Numbered from the stretch's first letter, positions 34,839-43,181 are shown. The stretch is DNA of 64,000 bases from AC-32 sp036265535 (GCA_036265535.1 DATAOV010000089.1:10000-73999), one strand, 5' to 3'. Notes: generated by a model from the letters alone, not told the origin. Numbers and translations: made by a program.

Positions 34839-36344
34839 CTACTCGAGGTACTCGTAGGCGGGCAGCGTCAGGAACTCGGTCAGCTCGCCGCCGAGGGCCA
34901 CCTGCTCGAACAGCTCCCTGGCCTCCGGCGCACGGCTCTTGGCGAAGATTTCGTCGCCGAACTCCGCGCGCAGTCGCTGCAGCTCCTCATCGATCACGCG
35001 CCGGACCTGCTCGCGGTCGAAGTGGCCGTGGCGGATCCACTGCCAGACCTGCGAGCGCGCGATCTCGGCCGTCGCCGCATCCTCCATCAGGTTGTTGATC
35101 GCCACGGCGCCGCTGCCACGGAGCCACGCCGACAGGTACTGGATTCCGACGCTGACGTCGTTGCGGAGCCCCTCCTCCGTAATCTGGCCGGGCGTCGCCG
35201 CCACGTCCAGCAGCTCGGCGGGGCCAACCTCGACCTCGTCGCGCTGCCGCTCGAGCTGGTTCGGGCGCTCGCCGAGGACGGCGTCGAACTCCTCGAGGGC
35301 GACCGGCACCAGGTCGGGGTGCGCCACCCAGGTCCCGTCGAAGCCGTCGCCCGCCTCGCGCTGTTTGTCGTCTCGCACCTTGGCGAGCGCCCGCTCGTTC
35401 AGCTCGGCGTCCTTCCGGCTCGGGATGAACGCGGCCATCCCGCCCATCGCATGGGCGCCGCGGCGGTGGCAGGTCTTGACGAGCAGCTCGGTGTAGGCGC
35501 GCATGAACGGCGCCGTCATCGAGACGCTGTTGCGGTCCGGGAGGACGAACTCCGGCCGGTCGCGGAACTTCTTGATCACGCTGAACATGTAGTCCCAGCG
35601 GCCCGCGTTCAAGCCGGCCGCGTGCTCGCGCAGCTCCCAGAGGATCTCGTCCATCTCGAATGCCGCCAGCACGGTCTCGATCAGCACGGTCGCCCTGATC
35701 GTCCCGTGCCGGAGCTCGAGCACATCTTCGGTGTGTGCGAAGACGTCGTTCCAGAGCCGCGCCTCGAGGTGGCTCTCGAGCTTGGGCAGGTAGAGGAAGG
35801 GACGTTGATCCCGGTTACGGAAGAGGTAGAGCCCGAAGTCGAAGAGGCTCGCGGAGACCGGCGCGCCGTCGAGCTCGAGGTGGCGCTCCTCGAGGTGCCA
35901 GCCCCGCGGGCGGACGAGCAGCGTCGCGATCTCCTCATTCAGCCGGTAGGTCTTGTCCGGCGTCTCCAGCTCGATCGTCCCGCCGATCGCGTCGGTGAGG
36001 TTCGCCTGGCCCTCGAGCATGTTCAGCCGGGTCGGCGAGTTCGCGTCTTCGAAGTCGGCCATGAACATGCGCGCGCCCGAGTTGAGGGCGTTGATCACCA
36101 TCTTCCGGTCGGTCGGCCCGGTGATCTCGACGCGCCGGTCGAGGAGCTGAGGCGGTACCGGCTCGATCGTCCATTCGCTCTCTCGGAGCTCGCGTGTCTC
36201 CGGCAAGAAGGCCGGCAGCTCACCCGCATCGAGCCGCTCCTGGCGCACGGCGCGCGCGTCGAGGAGCTCGCGCCGCCGCACCCCGAAGCGCCGCTCCAGG
36301 TCGTGCACGAACGCCACCGCCTCGGGGCTCAGCACCTCCTCCAT
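34839..36344 (-). CDS. aceB: Malate synthase (isoform A type)
   Basis: 501 aa, near the usual size of malate synthase A. Typical elements are FMADFEDANSPTRLNMLEGQ (near 94), PRGWHLEERHLELDG (near 145), LIETVLAAFEMDEI (near 220), SVSMTAPFMRAYTELL and GGMAAFIPSRKD. It condenses glyoxylate with acetyl-CoA to malate. Isocitrate lyase is not in the window, so whether this is a glyoxylate shunt or another glyoxylate route is open. It is divergent from a small membrane-protein gene across 22 bases. Confidence 0.95.
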   Translation of the reverse strand: MEEVLSPEAVAFVHDLERRFGVRRRELLDARAVRQERLDAGELPAFLPETRELRESEWTIEPVPPQLLDRRVEITGPTDRKMVINALNSGARMFMADFEDANSPTRLNMLEGQANLTDAIGGTIELETPDKTYRLNEEIATLLVRPRGWHLEERHLELDGAPVSASLFDFGLYLFRNRDQRPFLYLPKLESHLEARLWNDVFAHTEDVLELRHGTIRATVLIETVLAAFEMDEILWELREHAAGLNAGRWDYMFSVIKKFRDRPEFVLPDRNSVSMTAPFMRAYTELLVKTCHRRGAHAMGGMAAFIPSRKDAELNERALAKVRDDKQREAGDGFDGTWVAHPDLVPVALEEFDAVLGERPNQLERQRDEVEVGPAELLDVAATPGQITEEGLRNDVSVGIQYLSAWLRGSGAVAINNLMEDAATAEIARSQVWQWIRHGHFDREQVRRVIDEELQRLRAEFGDEIFAKSRAPEARELFEQVALGGELTEFLTLPAYEYLE

Positions 36345-36366
36345 CGCCGTTAGCCTCTCACGTCCG

Positions 36367-36576
36367 ATGCCCGAGCCCGATCAGGTCTCGACTCGATTCG
36401 AGGTCCCGAGCCGCGCGGACCTGCGCGTCTTCGCGGGCTATTGCGTTGCGGCCGCGGTCTACATCGCGATCGGCGTCGTCGTCAACGACTTCATGTTCTC
36501 CGTCGTCGTGGCGATGGCGTACATCGTCGTCGCGGCGTGGCTCGTGCCGACCCTGTTCCGGCGGCTTCGCCGGTGA
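36367..36576 (+). CDS. Small two-helix membrane protein
   Basis: 69 aa. A polar N-terminus is followed by two hydrophobic segments (FAGYCVAAAVYIAIGVVVND and MFSVVVAMAYIVVAAWLVPT) and a basic tail LFRRLRR. No family is recognised. A TAGCCT hexamer ends 10 bases before the ATG. Its TGA overlaps the GTG of the next gene (GTGA), so the two are translated together and probably work together in the membrane. Confidence 0.75.
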   Translation: MPEPDQVSTRFEVPSRADLRVFAGYCVAAAVYIAIGVVVNDFMFSVVVAMAYIVVAAWLVPTLFRRLRR

Positions 36577-37292
36577 GCTGGGCCGCACACGACCTCGAGC
36601 CCTACGCGTTTCAGAAGCACCTGGGCTTCAAGGTCGCGTTCGTCCCGCTGCTGATCGGCTCGTACGCACCGGACCTGATGACGAAGTGGTTCGTCTACGG
36701 GATCCATCTCGGGCCCTGGGATCTGAAGGCCTCCAACCCGGCCCAGTTCCACCGCGGCTGGCCCGGCGTCGGCTTCACCCACTCCCTGACCTTTGGCCTC
36801 CTGGTTGGCCTCGTGATCTGGAAGGGCTTCGGAAGCAAGCTCTGGGCAATCAGCTTCGTCATCGGCCACGCGGCACACGCGATCACGGACACGGGCGACA
36901 CCGTCGGGACGATGCTCCTCTTCCCCTGGACGTTCCACTTCCACGTCGACGCCTGGGCCTATGCGGGCCAGACTGGCCGTTTCACCGACGCTGCGGCGTA
37001 CTTCAGCGGCCTCGGCAGCATGTGGGATCTGGCCTGGATCCTCTACGGCTTCTACAGCTGGCGGGTGATCACGAGCGAGTACTTCGACGCCGTCATCTAC
37101 CGAGCGGACCCGTTCTGGCCCTGGCTCAACCGCTGGGTCCCCCGCGGGGCCTTAATCGCGCTCTATCGCGCGGCGTTCTTCTACGGCACGTCGCGCTGGA
37201 TCGCGTGGACGATCTGGGCACACATCGTGCACCACTATCCGTATGACCTCAGCTGGGGCGGGCCGCACTGGGTCCCCGCGGAGCATCCGTAG
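36573..37292 (+). CDS. YdjM/DUF457-like membrane-bound metal-dependent hydrolase family protein
   Basis: 239 aa polytopic protein. SYAPDLMTKWFVYG near the N-terminus, GFTHSLTFGLLVGLVI near residue 72 and VIGHAAHAITDTGDTVG near 100 provide Asp/His residues in the arrangement of the LexA-binding YdjM (DUF457) family. It is larger than typical members. GTG 36573 overlaps the upstream stop. The hydrolase label is a family name, with no activity shown. Confidence 0.6.
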   Translation: MSWAAHDLEPYAFQKHLGFKVAFVPLLIGSYAPDLMTKWFVYGIHLGPWDLKASNPAQFHRGWPGVGFTHSLTFGLLVGLVIWKGFGSKLWAISFVIGHAAHAITDTGDTVGTMLLFPWTFHFHVDAWAYAGQTGRFTDAAAYFSGLGSMWDLAWILYGFYSWRVITSEYFDAVIYRADPFWPWLNRWVPRGALIALYRAAFFYGTSRWIAWTIWAHIVHHYPYDLSWGGPHWVPAEHP

Positions 37293-37310
37293 CTGTGTAA
37301 CCATCCGCGC

Positions 37311-38312
37311 GTGATCCGGCGTGCGCTCTTCGCCGTGACGATCGCGCTCGCCACGGCGGCGCCGGCCTCGGCCGGGATCGCCGAGATCCGCGACGGGCAC
37401 GGGCACCTGCTCGCGAGCGCGGGAGCCGGAGGCCCGTTCGCGAGCTTCCAGGACGGCGGCTGGGCGCTCCGGTACGACTCGGCCGCACGCAGCACGCGCG
37501 GCGTCTCGCTCACCGGGGTCTCGCTCGCCGGCGGGCTCGTGTACGCCGAGCGGATCGTCGTTCCGGCCCGCGGCCTCCGCGGAGCTCAGGTCGAGGGGCT
37601 AAAGGTGGACGGGCACGCGGTCTCGGCCAGGCCGAACACGCTCGTCCCGCTCGGCCCTGGGAGCTACCTGGTAGTGCTGCAGGAGGCCGTCGTCCCTGGC
37701 GAGGGAAGCGGTGTCGTCGGGCTGAGGCTCGTGGCGGGCGATTCGTCGCTCGGGATCGATCCGGGCTCGCAGCTCCTCGTCGGCCTCGCCCGCGCGGCGA
37801 TGCCGAAGGTCCACCGGCAGCGCGAGGTACGTCTGTCGTGGTTCGCGCTCGGGGTCGCGGGCCACGGGGTCGACTCCGGCAGCGGAGTCCGCGGGCTCCC
37901 GGAGCCGTCACTGCTCGGGGTGCCGGCGGGCGGCACGACAGGCGTCCGGGCGGTGCGGATCGCACTGCAGTACCTCGGCGTTCCGTATCGCTGGGGCGGC
38001 GCCGACCCGCTCGGCGGGTTCGACTGCTCGGGCCTCGCGATGTACGTCTACGCCCAGCTCGGCATCCAGCTGACGCACTACACCGGCTCGCAGTTCTACG
38101 AGGGTGCGCGGGTCCCGCCCTCGGCCCTCCTGCCCGGAGACCTGCTCTTCTTCGAGCCGAGCGCGCGCGGACCGCAGCACGAGGGGATCTACATCGGCGA
38201 CGGCCAGTTCATCCAGGCCCCGCACACGGGCGACGTCGTCAAGATCTCGTCGCTCTCGGAGCCAGGGTACGCCTTCGGCTTCGTCGGTGCCGTGCGTCCC
38301 TGGGGCGCGTAG
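37311..38312 (+). CDS. Secreted NlpC/P60 peptidoglycan endopeptidase
   Basis: 333 aa. The signal peptide (IRRALFAVTIALATAAPASA) is followed by an uncharacterised about 190-aa region that may bind the wall. The C-terminal C40 domain begins near residue 208: catalytic Cys in GGFDCSGLAMYVYAQLG, then PGDLLFFEPSARG, and His in PQHEGIYIGDGQFIQAP. It cleaves peptide stems of peptidoglycan outside the cell. The start is GTG 37311. A 7-bp stem lies just downstream. Confidence 0.92.
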   Translation: MIRRALFAVTIALATAAPASAGIAEIRDGHGHLLASAGAGGPFASFQDGGWALRYDSAARSTRGVSLTGVSLAGGLVYAERIVVPARGLRGAQVEGLKVDGHAVSARPNTLVPLGPGSYLVVLQEAVVPGEGSGVVGLRLVAGDSSLGIDPGSQLLVGLARAAMPKVHRQREVRLSWFALGVAGHGVDSGSGVRGLPEPSLLGVPAGGTTGVRAVRIALQYLGVPYRWGGADPLGGFDCSGLAMYVYAQLGIQLTHYTGSQFYEGARVPPSALLPGDLLFFEPSARGPQHEGIYIGDGQFIQAPHTGDVVKISSLSEPGYAFGFVGAVRPWGA

Positions 38313-38325
38313 GGCCGAATAGCAA

Positions 38326-38351
38326 GCGAGCCAGGTCGGGGCCCGGCTCGC
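38326..38351 (+). terminator. Hairpin after the NlpC/P60 gene
   Basis: GCGAGCC and GGCTCGC form a 7-bp stem 13 bases after the stop, with no T-run. The rest of 38352-38519 contains a weak GCAAAT/ATTTGC repeat and a T-tract near 38455, but nothing I can assign. Confidence 0.4.
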
Positions 38352-38519
38352 CGCCGCGATGATGTCCTCTGGAGGGGAGAGCATCGACCGCGACTTTGAG
38401 TGTAGTCGCAGGCGAGGCGGCAGTGACCTGCAAATTCCTGCGATTTGCTGCGGTTTTTCCGACCTCATCCCGCGACCGATCCTGATCGCGCTGGTCGTGC
38501 CCTGCCGGGCTCTGGCACG

Positions 38520-39104
38520 ATGCTGATTGTGAGGACACGCACCGTCTGGTCGTTGATGCTCCCGATGCTCGTCGCGAGCGAGACGGTGGGGCACGCTCTC
38601 GTCGCCCGGTTCCTCGATCCTCACGGCGAACGGCACATGCTGCTCGCGCGGACGACGCAGGACTACCTCGAGTATCTGTACGCCGCGATCGTCATCTGCC
38701 TTGCGCTCGGCATCGCTGCGCTTGCGCGCCGGGCGTTCGCCTCGTTCCGCGGCCTCGGGCCTCGGCCTCTGCCCGCGTGGCGCCTCGCCGCGATCCCGTC
38801 CGTGGCCTTCGTGGCGCAGGAGCATGTGGAGTCGTTCCTCCACAACGGCGACTCGGGCTGGTTCGTCACCGCCGAGCCGTTGGTGCTCTTCGGCGCCGCC
38901 CTGCAGCTGCCGTTCGGGCTCGTGGCCGTGTGGCTCGTCCGCACGCTCCTCCGCGCCGCCGAAGGGCTCGGCTACGTCCTGGCGCGCCAGGCCCGGATCC
39001 GGGAGCGACCGGTCCATCTCGTCCACGGCCCGCAGGCTGGGCCGATCCGGCTGCTCGGCCTCGCGCGTGGGCTGGCCGAGCGCGCACCGCCCTCCTTCGC
39101 CTAG
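38520..39104 (+). CDS. Conserved-looking polytopic membrane protein, unknown family
   Basis: About 194 aa (start ATG 38520, or GTG 38529). Four hydrophobic segments are visible (VWSLMLPMLVASETVGHALV, YLYAAIVICLALGIAALARR, LAAIPSVAFVAQEHVESFL, LVLFGAALQLPFGLVAVWLV). Several His residues face the helices, so metal or heme binding is possible but unsupported. It ends in a basic cytoplasmic tail. A perfect 10-bp hairpin begins 4 bases after the stop. No family recognised. Confidence 0.6.
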   Translation: MLIVRTRTVWSLMLPMLVASETVGHALVARFLDPHGERHMLLARTTQDYLEYLYAAIVICLALGIAALARRAFASFRGLGPRPLPAWRLAAIPSVAFVAQEHVESFLHNGDSGWFVTAEPLVLFGAALQLPFGLVAVWLVRTLLRAAEGLGYVLARQARIRERPVHLVHGPQAGPIRLLGLARGLAERAPPSFA

Positions 39105-39107
39105 AGC

Positions 39108-39131
39108 GGCGGCCACAACTCTGTGGCCGCC
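39108..39131 (+). terminator. Perfect 10-bp hairpin
   Basis: GGCGGCCACA and TGTGGCCGCC pair exactly around ACTC, directly after the stop of the membrane-protein gene and about 12 bases before the ribosome binding site of the HTH gene. There is no T-run. It may end the upstream transcript or shape the HTH leader. Confidence 0.5.
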
Positions 39132-39154
39132 AACCCGGCGTAAAGGAGGTTTCC

Positions 39155-39403
39155 TTGCAACAGCAGACACACAATTCCGGACGAGCCGAAGTCGACGCCT
39201 TGGCGGCTGCCCTGGCCGAGCGGCTCCACCTCACGGACGGCACGCCGTGGATGAACACGGCCGAGGCCGCCCAGTACATGCGCGTCTCGGTGCGCTGGCT
39301 GCGCCAGCACCTGCACCAGGTGCCGCACAGCAAGGTGGAGGGCCGGCTGTTCTTCAGCCGCAACGAGCTCGACGCGTGGCTCGCCCGGAACCGACGGCGC
39401 TAG
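39155..39403 (+). CDS. Excisionase/MerR-type helix-turn-helix DNA-binding protein
   Basis: 82 aa. The C-terminal HTH_17 domain has MNTAEAAQYMRVSVRWLRQH and then VEGRLFFSRNELDAWLARNR, the helix-turn-helix and wing of excisionase-family proteins. TTG 39155 has AAAGGAGG 5 bases upstream. Despite the name, no integrase, att site or phage gene is near, and chromosomal copies like this are common in Actinomycetota. Its targets are unknown. Confidence 0.8.
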   Translation: MQQQTHNSGRAEVDALAAALAERLHLTDGTPWMNTAEAAQYMRVSVRWLRQHLHQVPHSKVEGRLFFSRNELDAWLARNRRR

Positions 39404-39404
39404 A

Positions 39405-39431
39405 GAGGGCTTGGCGTTCCGCCAAGCCCTC
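39405..39431. terminator. Bidirectional 12-bp hairpin terminator
   Basis: GAGGGCTTGGCG and CGCCAAGCCCTC pair perfectly around TTC, between the convergent HTH and KhtT-like genes, 2 bases from the first and 6 from the second. The 12-3-12 geometry matches the extragenic palindromes at 11.5 and 14.8 kb. Confidence 0.6.
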
Positions 39432-39436
39432 CTGGG

Positions 39437-39928
39437 CTACGACCCGGCGAGCAGCTTGCGGAAGGCGCCGTACTGGCCGGCCTTGCCGACCGTGACCAGC
39501 GTGTCCCCGCGCTGGATCACGTCGTCGGGCTGCGCGCCCGTCACCGGCTCCGGCTCGCGCAGGATCGCGATCACCGTGATCCCGGTCTTGGCGCGGAAGC
39601 CGCTCTCCGCGAGAGTCTTGCCGATCCACGGGCTCGTCTCGGGCACCGGCTCCCACTCGATCAGGAGCTCGCCGAGCGCCATCTCGAGATCCTCGACGAT
39701 CTTCGGCCGCTCGTAGGCGCCGCCGATGACCGCGCCCAGCTGTCGGGCTTCGTCGTCGTCCAGCCGGATCACCGCCCGTGGCTCCTCGTCGTCGGCGTGC
39801 CGGAAGAAGTAGAGCTCGCGGATGCCGTCGTTGTGCAGGATCACGGCCAGCCGACCGCCATCGTCGAGGCGGAAGGTGAACTTCGTCCCGACGCCGGGCA
39901 GCCGCGTTTCACGCAGGTCGACGGGCAT
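39437..39928 (-). CDS. TrkA-C (RCK_C) regulatory subunit of a K+/H+ antiporter, KhtT-like
   Basis: 163 aa. The N-terminal half resembles KhtT (VDLRETRLPGVGTKFTF and GAVIGGAYE). The C-terminal TrkA-C domain has PWIGKTLAESGFRAKTGITV, VIAILREPE and GDTLVTVGKAGQYGAFRKLL. KhtT gates the KhtU antiporter, and ligand (nucleotide) sensing by the C domain is known for the family. The start overlaps the antiporter gene by 20 bases. Confidence 0.87.
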   Translation of the reverse strand: MPVDLRETRLPGVGTKFTFRLDDGGRLAVILHNDGIRELYFFRHADDEEPRAVIRLDDDEARQLGAVIGGAYERPKIVEDLEMALGELLIEWEPVPETSPWIGKTLAESGFRAKTGITVIAILREPEPVTGAQPDDVIQRGDTLVTVGKAGQYGAFRKLLAGS

Positions 39929-41096
39929 CTCGTCTCCAGTCTACGAAGAGCCATCGGCCGATTGCCTTCGACTCCTTCATCAGCGCGACCCCGAGCGTGG
40001 CCGTGATCAGCACGTACAGCCCCGCGAAGGCAGCGATCTTCACCTGGGTCGCATCCGAGATCCGCGGGTTCCCCCTGACGAGCTGGGCGAGAATGATCGT
40101 GAACTCGCCGTGCGCGACGAGGGCGATGCCGACGTTCAGGCTCTGCCTCCGGCTGTAGCCGCCGAACAGGCCGCTCACGTAACCCCCGCCGATCTTCCCG
40201 ACCAGGCTCAGCACGACGGCGAGCGTGAGCAGCCAAGCCACACTGCCGGCCTTGCCGACGTCGATGGAGAGGCCGAAGACGAAGAAGAAGAGTGCCGCGA
40301 AGACATCGCGGAAGCTGAAGAAGCGCTCCTCGATCTCCTCCCGGATCGAGGTGCCCGAGAGGACGACGCCCGCCATCAGGGCGCCGACCGCCTCGGACAG
40401 GCCGAGCTCCTGGGCGAGCGCGGCGGAGCCGACGAGGAAGGCGAACGCGGCCAGGAGAAAGATCTCCCGCGGGAGCCAGTCGAGAAAGCGATCGATCGGG
40501 CCGCTGAGCCACTTCGAGATCGCGAGCGCAGCCGCGATGAACCCGATCGCCTTCGCCACGATGGCCAGGGTGTGAGTCGCCTCGCCGCCGCCGCCCGAGG
40601 CGAACCCGAGCACGACGGCGATCACGATGTCCTCGGCGACCAGGATCGCGAGCACGAGGTCGGTCTCGTCGTCGGCGAGCCGGCGGAAGTCGATCAGCCC
40701 CTTGACGGTGACCGCACTGGAGGAGACGTAGATCGCGGCGGCGAGGATGAAGGCTGCGAAGCTGAACCCGAACGCGGCGATGCCGACGAGGAGCCCGAGC
40801 GCGCCGTTCACCGCCGCGTCGACAGCTCCCCCGTAGAAGACGTGGCCGCGGCTGCGGGCGATTCGCCCGAGCGTGAACTCGAGGCCGAGGAAGAAGAGCA
40901 GGAAGATCAGCCCGATCTCGGCCACGAAGTCGGTCACCTCGGAAGGCCGGACGACACTCAAGGCCTTCGGCTCGTGCGGGCCGAGCAGCAGCCCCGCGAG
41001 TAGGTACGCGGGGATCGCTGAGAGCCCGACACGGCTCGCCACGAGGCCCAGGCCTCCCAGGAGAGCGACGGTGATCGAGAGTTGGGCGAGGGTCAT
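39909..41096 (-). CDS. Monovalent cation/proton antiporter of the CPA2 family, KhtU-like
   Basis: 395 aa with about 12 helices. GLVASRVGLSAIPAYLLAGLLLGP near the N-terminus and ALSIDVGKAGSVAWLLTL in the second half fit the Na_H_Exchanger/Kef family. ILVAEDIVIAVVLG carries the paired acidic motif used for ion coupling. With the KhtT-like gene it forms a K+ efflux system. ATG 41096 is preferred, since the earlier ATG 41132 adds a polar stretch. No NAD-binding RCK_N domain is attached, consistent with a separate regulator. Confidence 0.9.
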   Translation of the reverse strand: MTLAQLSITVALLGGLGLVASRVGLSAIPAYLLAGLLLGPHEPKALSVVRPSEVTDFVAEIGLIFLLFFLGLEFTLGRIARSRGHVFYGGAVDAAVNGALGLLVGIAAFGFSFAAFILAAAIYVSSSAVTVKGLIDFRRLADDETDLVLAILVAEDIVIAVVLGFASGGGGEATHTLAIVAKAIGFIAAALAISKWLSGPIDRFLDWLPREIFLLAAFAFLVGSAALAQELGLSEAVGALMAGVVLSGTSIREEIEERFFSFRDVFAALFFFVFGLSIDVGKAGSVAWLLTLAVVLSLVGKIGGGYVSGLFGGYSRRQSLNVGIALVAHGEFTIILAQLVRGNPRISDATQVKIAAFAGLYVLITATLGVALMKESKAIGRWLFVDWRRDARRPA

Positions 41097-41218
41097 CGCG
41101 TCCCGCGGCCGATCGTAACGGCCTCGATTCATACGAAGCTCTTAGCGCCCGCTCAGAGCTTTCTCAGGTGCCGCTGGTCTCCTTGGGGCTGTCCGTGTAA
41201 CCCACAGAAAGGACCAAG

Positions 41219-41587
41219 ATGACGGACAAGCTCAAGAACACCGCCCTGATCGTTGTCTCGATCGCGGCTCTCGCGCTCGGTGGCGCGGCCATCGCCGGGG
41301 CGGCCTCCGGCGGAAGCGGCTCCAAGGCCGCTCCGTCCGCGAGCACCCCCCGCTCGGGCGGCCTGCCGCCCCAGCGCTCGGACGAGCAGCCGCTTACAGG
41401 CGACACCGCGTCCAAGGTCCGCGCATTGGCCCTCGGCCGCGTCCCCGGCGGGACGATCGAGCGGCTCGAGACCGACGCCGACGGATACGCGGCCTACGAG
41501 GCGCATATCCGCAAGGCCGACGGCTCGAGAGTCACCGTCTACGTCAATTCGTCCTTCGAGGTGGTCGCGGTCCGCTCGGGGCCCTGA
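41219..41587 (+). CDS. Exported PepSY-like small protein
   Basis: 122 aa. Signal peptide or anchor (LKNTALIVVSIAALALGGAA) is followed by a Ser/Gly/Pro-rich linker, then TGDTASKVRALALGRVPGGT. YAAYEAHIRKADGSRVTVYV and VVAVRSGP follow in the pattern of PepSY domains. PepSY proteins are often peptidase inhibitors or envelope modulators. The start is ATG 41219, with AAAGGA 6 bases upstream. A perfect palindrome follows the gene. Confidence 0.75.
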   Translation: MTDKLKNTALIVVSIAALALGGAAIAGAASGGSGSKAAPSASTPRSGGLPPQRSDEQPLTGDTASKVRALALGRVPGGTIERLETDADGYAAYEAHIRKADGSRVTVYVNSSFEVVAVRSGP

Positions 41588-41607
41588 CCTCCCTCGGAGG
41601 CACGAAC

Positions 41608-41635
41608 GCTAGAGCCCGGTGCACCGGGCTCTAGC
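41608..41635. terminator. Perfect 28-bp palindrome, bidirectional terminator
   Basis: The half GCTAGAGCCCGGTG is followed directly by its exact reverse complement. It sits between the convergent PepSY-like and DedA genes. The TAG stop of the DedA gene (41631-41633) lies inside it. Confidence 0.65.
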
Positions 41636-42224
41636 CGCGTTGCCGGCGCCGGAGCCAGCGCACGCCCTCGACCACGCCGGTGACGATGAGCGCGATCCCG
41701 AAGGCGAGCACGAGCCCCTTCCACGGCTGGCGCTCGAAGGCCTTGCCCCCGAAGTACCCGAGCAGCGCGGCGTACGACGCCCAGACGAAGCCGGCCAGGA
41801 CGTCGAAGACGATGAAGCGCCGCCACGGCATCTCGAGCCAACCGGAGGCGAAGGTGACGACGGTTCTTCCGGCCGGGATGAACCGTGCTAAGAGGATCAA
41901 GAGGCCGCCCCGCTCCTCGATCTGCCGCTCCGCCCAGGTGATCCGCTCCTGTGACTTCTCGCTTGAGAAGAAGCGCCGGCGCAACGGCTGCTCGAACCGC
42001 TTGCCGAGGAAGTAGGCGGTGTTGTCGCCGGCGATCGCGCCGGTCGCTGCGGCGAGGATCGCCAGCGACAAGTGGGTGTCCCCGGTGCTCGAGAGGACAC
42101 CCGCCGTGATCACGGCCGTCTCGCTCGGGACGAGCGGGAAGAGGACGTCGAGATAGGCAAGGGCGAAGATCAGCAGGTACGACCACCACTCGCCGGAGAC
42201 GTGATTGGCGAGCCCGTTCAGCAA
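41631..42224 (-). CDS. DedA-family (VTT/SNARE-associated) membrane protein
   Basis: 197 aa. DedA hallmarks are LFPLVPSETAVITAGVLS (near residue 30), GAIAGDNTAYFLGKRF (near 61) and LLARFIPAGRTVVTFASGWL (near 109), followed by a C-terminal membrane helix. DedA proteins transport undecaprenyl phosphate or other lipids. TTG 42224 is 7 bases after the response-regulator gene on the same strand, so they are probably co-transcribed. Confidence 0.92.
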   Translation of the reverse strand: MLNGLANHVSGEWWSYLLIFALAYLDVLFPLVPSETAVITAGVLSSTGDTHLSLAILAAATGAIAGDNTAYFLGKRFEQPLRRRFFSSEKSQERITWAERQIEERGGLLILLARFIPAGRTVVTFASGWLEMPWRRFIVFDVLAGFVWASYAALLGYFGGKAFERQPWKGLVLAFGIALIVTGVVEGVRWLRRRQRG

Positions 42225-42231
42225 CGAGTGC

Positions 42232-42858
42232 CTAGGTCTCCAGCAAGCCCACGTCGAGGGCGTAGCGCACGAGCTCCGCGCGGGTGGAAAGCCGGAGCTT
42301 CTGCATGATGTGCGTACGGTGCGCCTCGACGGTGCGAACGGAGATGAACAGCTTCTGGGCGATTTCCTGGTTGGTGTGGCCGAACGCGAGCAGGCTGAGA
42401 ACCTCCCGCTCGCGATCGGACAGAAGATGCTCTGCTCGCCGCTGCTCGGCCGCGATCAAGCGGGCACCGAGCTCCGGGTGCACGTAGCGCCCGCCGGCCG
42501 CGACTTCCCTGATCGCAGGCACGAGCTCCGCCTCGAGGGCTTGCTTGAGGACGTAGCCGCTGGCGCCCCGGTCGAACGCCTCGCGCGCGGGCTGCGGCTC
42601 GTCCTGGACGGAGAGGACGACCACCCTCAGGCCCGCGTGCTCGCGGAGGAGACCTTCCATGATGTCGTCATCGCCGTTCGTCCAGAGGCTCGAGTCGAGC
42701 ACGACGATGTCCGGCTCGAGTGTGCGTGCGGCAGCGGCCGCCTCCGCCTCGGAGCCGACCTGCCCGACAGCCTCCAGGTCGTCCTCCGCGTTCACGAGCA
42801 GCACCAGGCCTGCCCTGGCGGAGGGGCGGTCGTCGACGATCAGGACACGGACGCTCAA
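42232..42858 (-). CDS. NarL/FixJ-family response regulator
   Basis: 208 aa. The receiver domain starts SVRVLIVDDRPSARAG, with phospho-acceptor Asp in DIVVLDSSLW (near residue 53) and the conserved Lys in GYVLKQ. The LuxR-type HTH is LSDREREVLSLLAFGHTNQEIAQKLFISVRTVEAHR. TTG 42858 is inferred from the domain start, as no better start exists nearby. It is an orphan: no kinase is adjacent. A TGACCC/GGGTCA inverted repeat lies 37 bases upstream and could be an operator. Confidence 0.92.
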   Translation of the reverse strand: MSVRVLIVDDRPSARAGLVLLVNAEDDLEAVGQVGSEAEAAAAARTLEPDIVVLDSSLWTNGDDDIMEGLLREHAGLRVVVLSVQDEPQPAREAFDRGASGYVLKQALEAELVPAIREVAAGGRYVHPELGARLIAAEQRRAEHLLSDREREVLSLLAFGHTNQEIAQKLFISVRTVEAHRTHIMQKLRLSTRAELVRYALDVGLLET

Positions 42859-42894
42859 GGGGATAGGGCGGCGAAATCCTAGTCGCCGCGATTT

Positions 42895-42910
42895 TGACCC
42901 GCCTGGGTCA
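42895..42910. promoter_or_regulatory. Inverted repeat upstream of the orphan response regulator
   Basis: TGACCC and GGGTCA around a 4-base spacer, within the gap between the response-regulator gene and the small plus-strand gene at 42945. It is a candidate operator, possibly autoregulatory. The sequence is unlike the CATCRYCC palindromes further on. Confidence 0.35.
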
Positions 42911-42944
42911 GGCGCCTCGGGCAATCCGGCGCGACCCTCAGTGG

Positions 42945-43151
42945 GTGCATTCCACACATTCTCCAACGCCGCTCGACTTGTACAGGCGGCGCGTGCAGCT
43001 CCGGCATGCGTTGGTCGCCGTCGAGTCGGCGATCGTTCTCAGGGAGGAGCACGCTCCGGAGGACGAGCCGGAGCCCGTCAACCTCGAGGGACTGAGACAG
43101 GATCTCCTCGTGGCGCTCTGGCTCACCGAAGTCCTGCTCTCGAAACACTGA
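42945..43151 (+). CDS. Small hypothetical protein
   Basis: 68 aa from GTG 42945. A predicted helical segment LDLYRRRVQLRHALVAVES is followed by an acidic stretch (REEHAPEDEPEPVN) and a second helix LRQDLLVALWLTEVLL. No family recognised and no clear ribosome binding site, so it could be spurious. It precedes the PAS-LuxR gene by 62 bases. Confidence 0.35.
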   Translation: MHSTHSPTPLDLYRRRVQLRHALVAVESAIVLREEHAPEDEPEPVNLEGLRQDLLVALWLTEVLLSKH

Positions 43152-43160
43152 GGTCGTTCG

Positions 43161-43181
43161 CATCGTCCTCTCTGGGCGATG
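43161..43181. promoter_or_regulatory. CATC-type palindrome, site 1
   Basis: CATCGTCC, five bases, GGGCGATG. It lies 32 bases upstream of the PAS-LuxR GTG. Member of the eight-site family described in the findings; its place here suggests autoregulation. Confidence 0.55.

Noticed and set aside
38352..38519. Possible attachment or integration site near the excisionase-like gene
   Set aside because: There is only a weak GCAAAT/ATTTGC repeat and a T-tract. No tRNA end, integrase or direct repeat flanks it.
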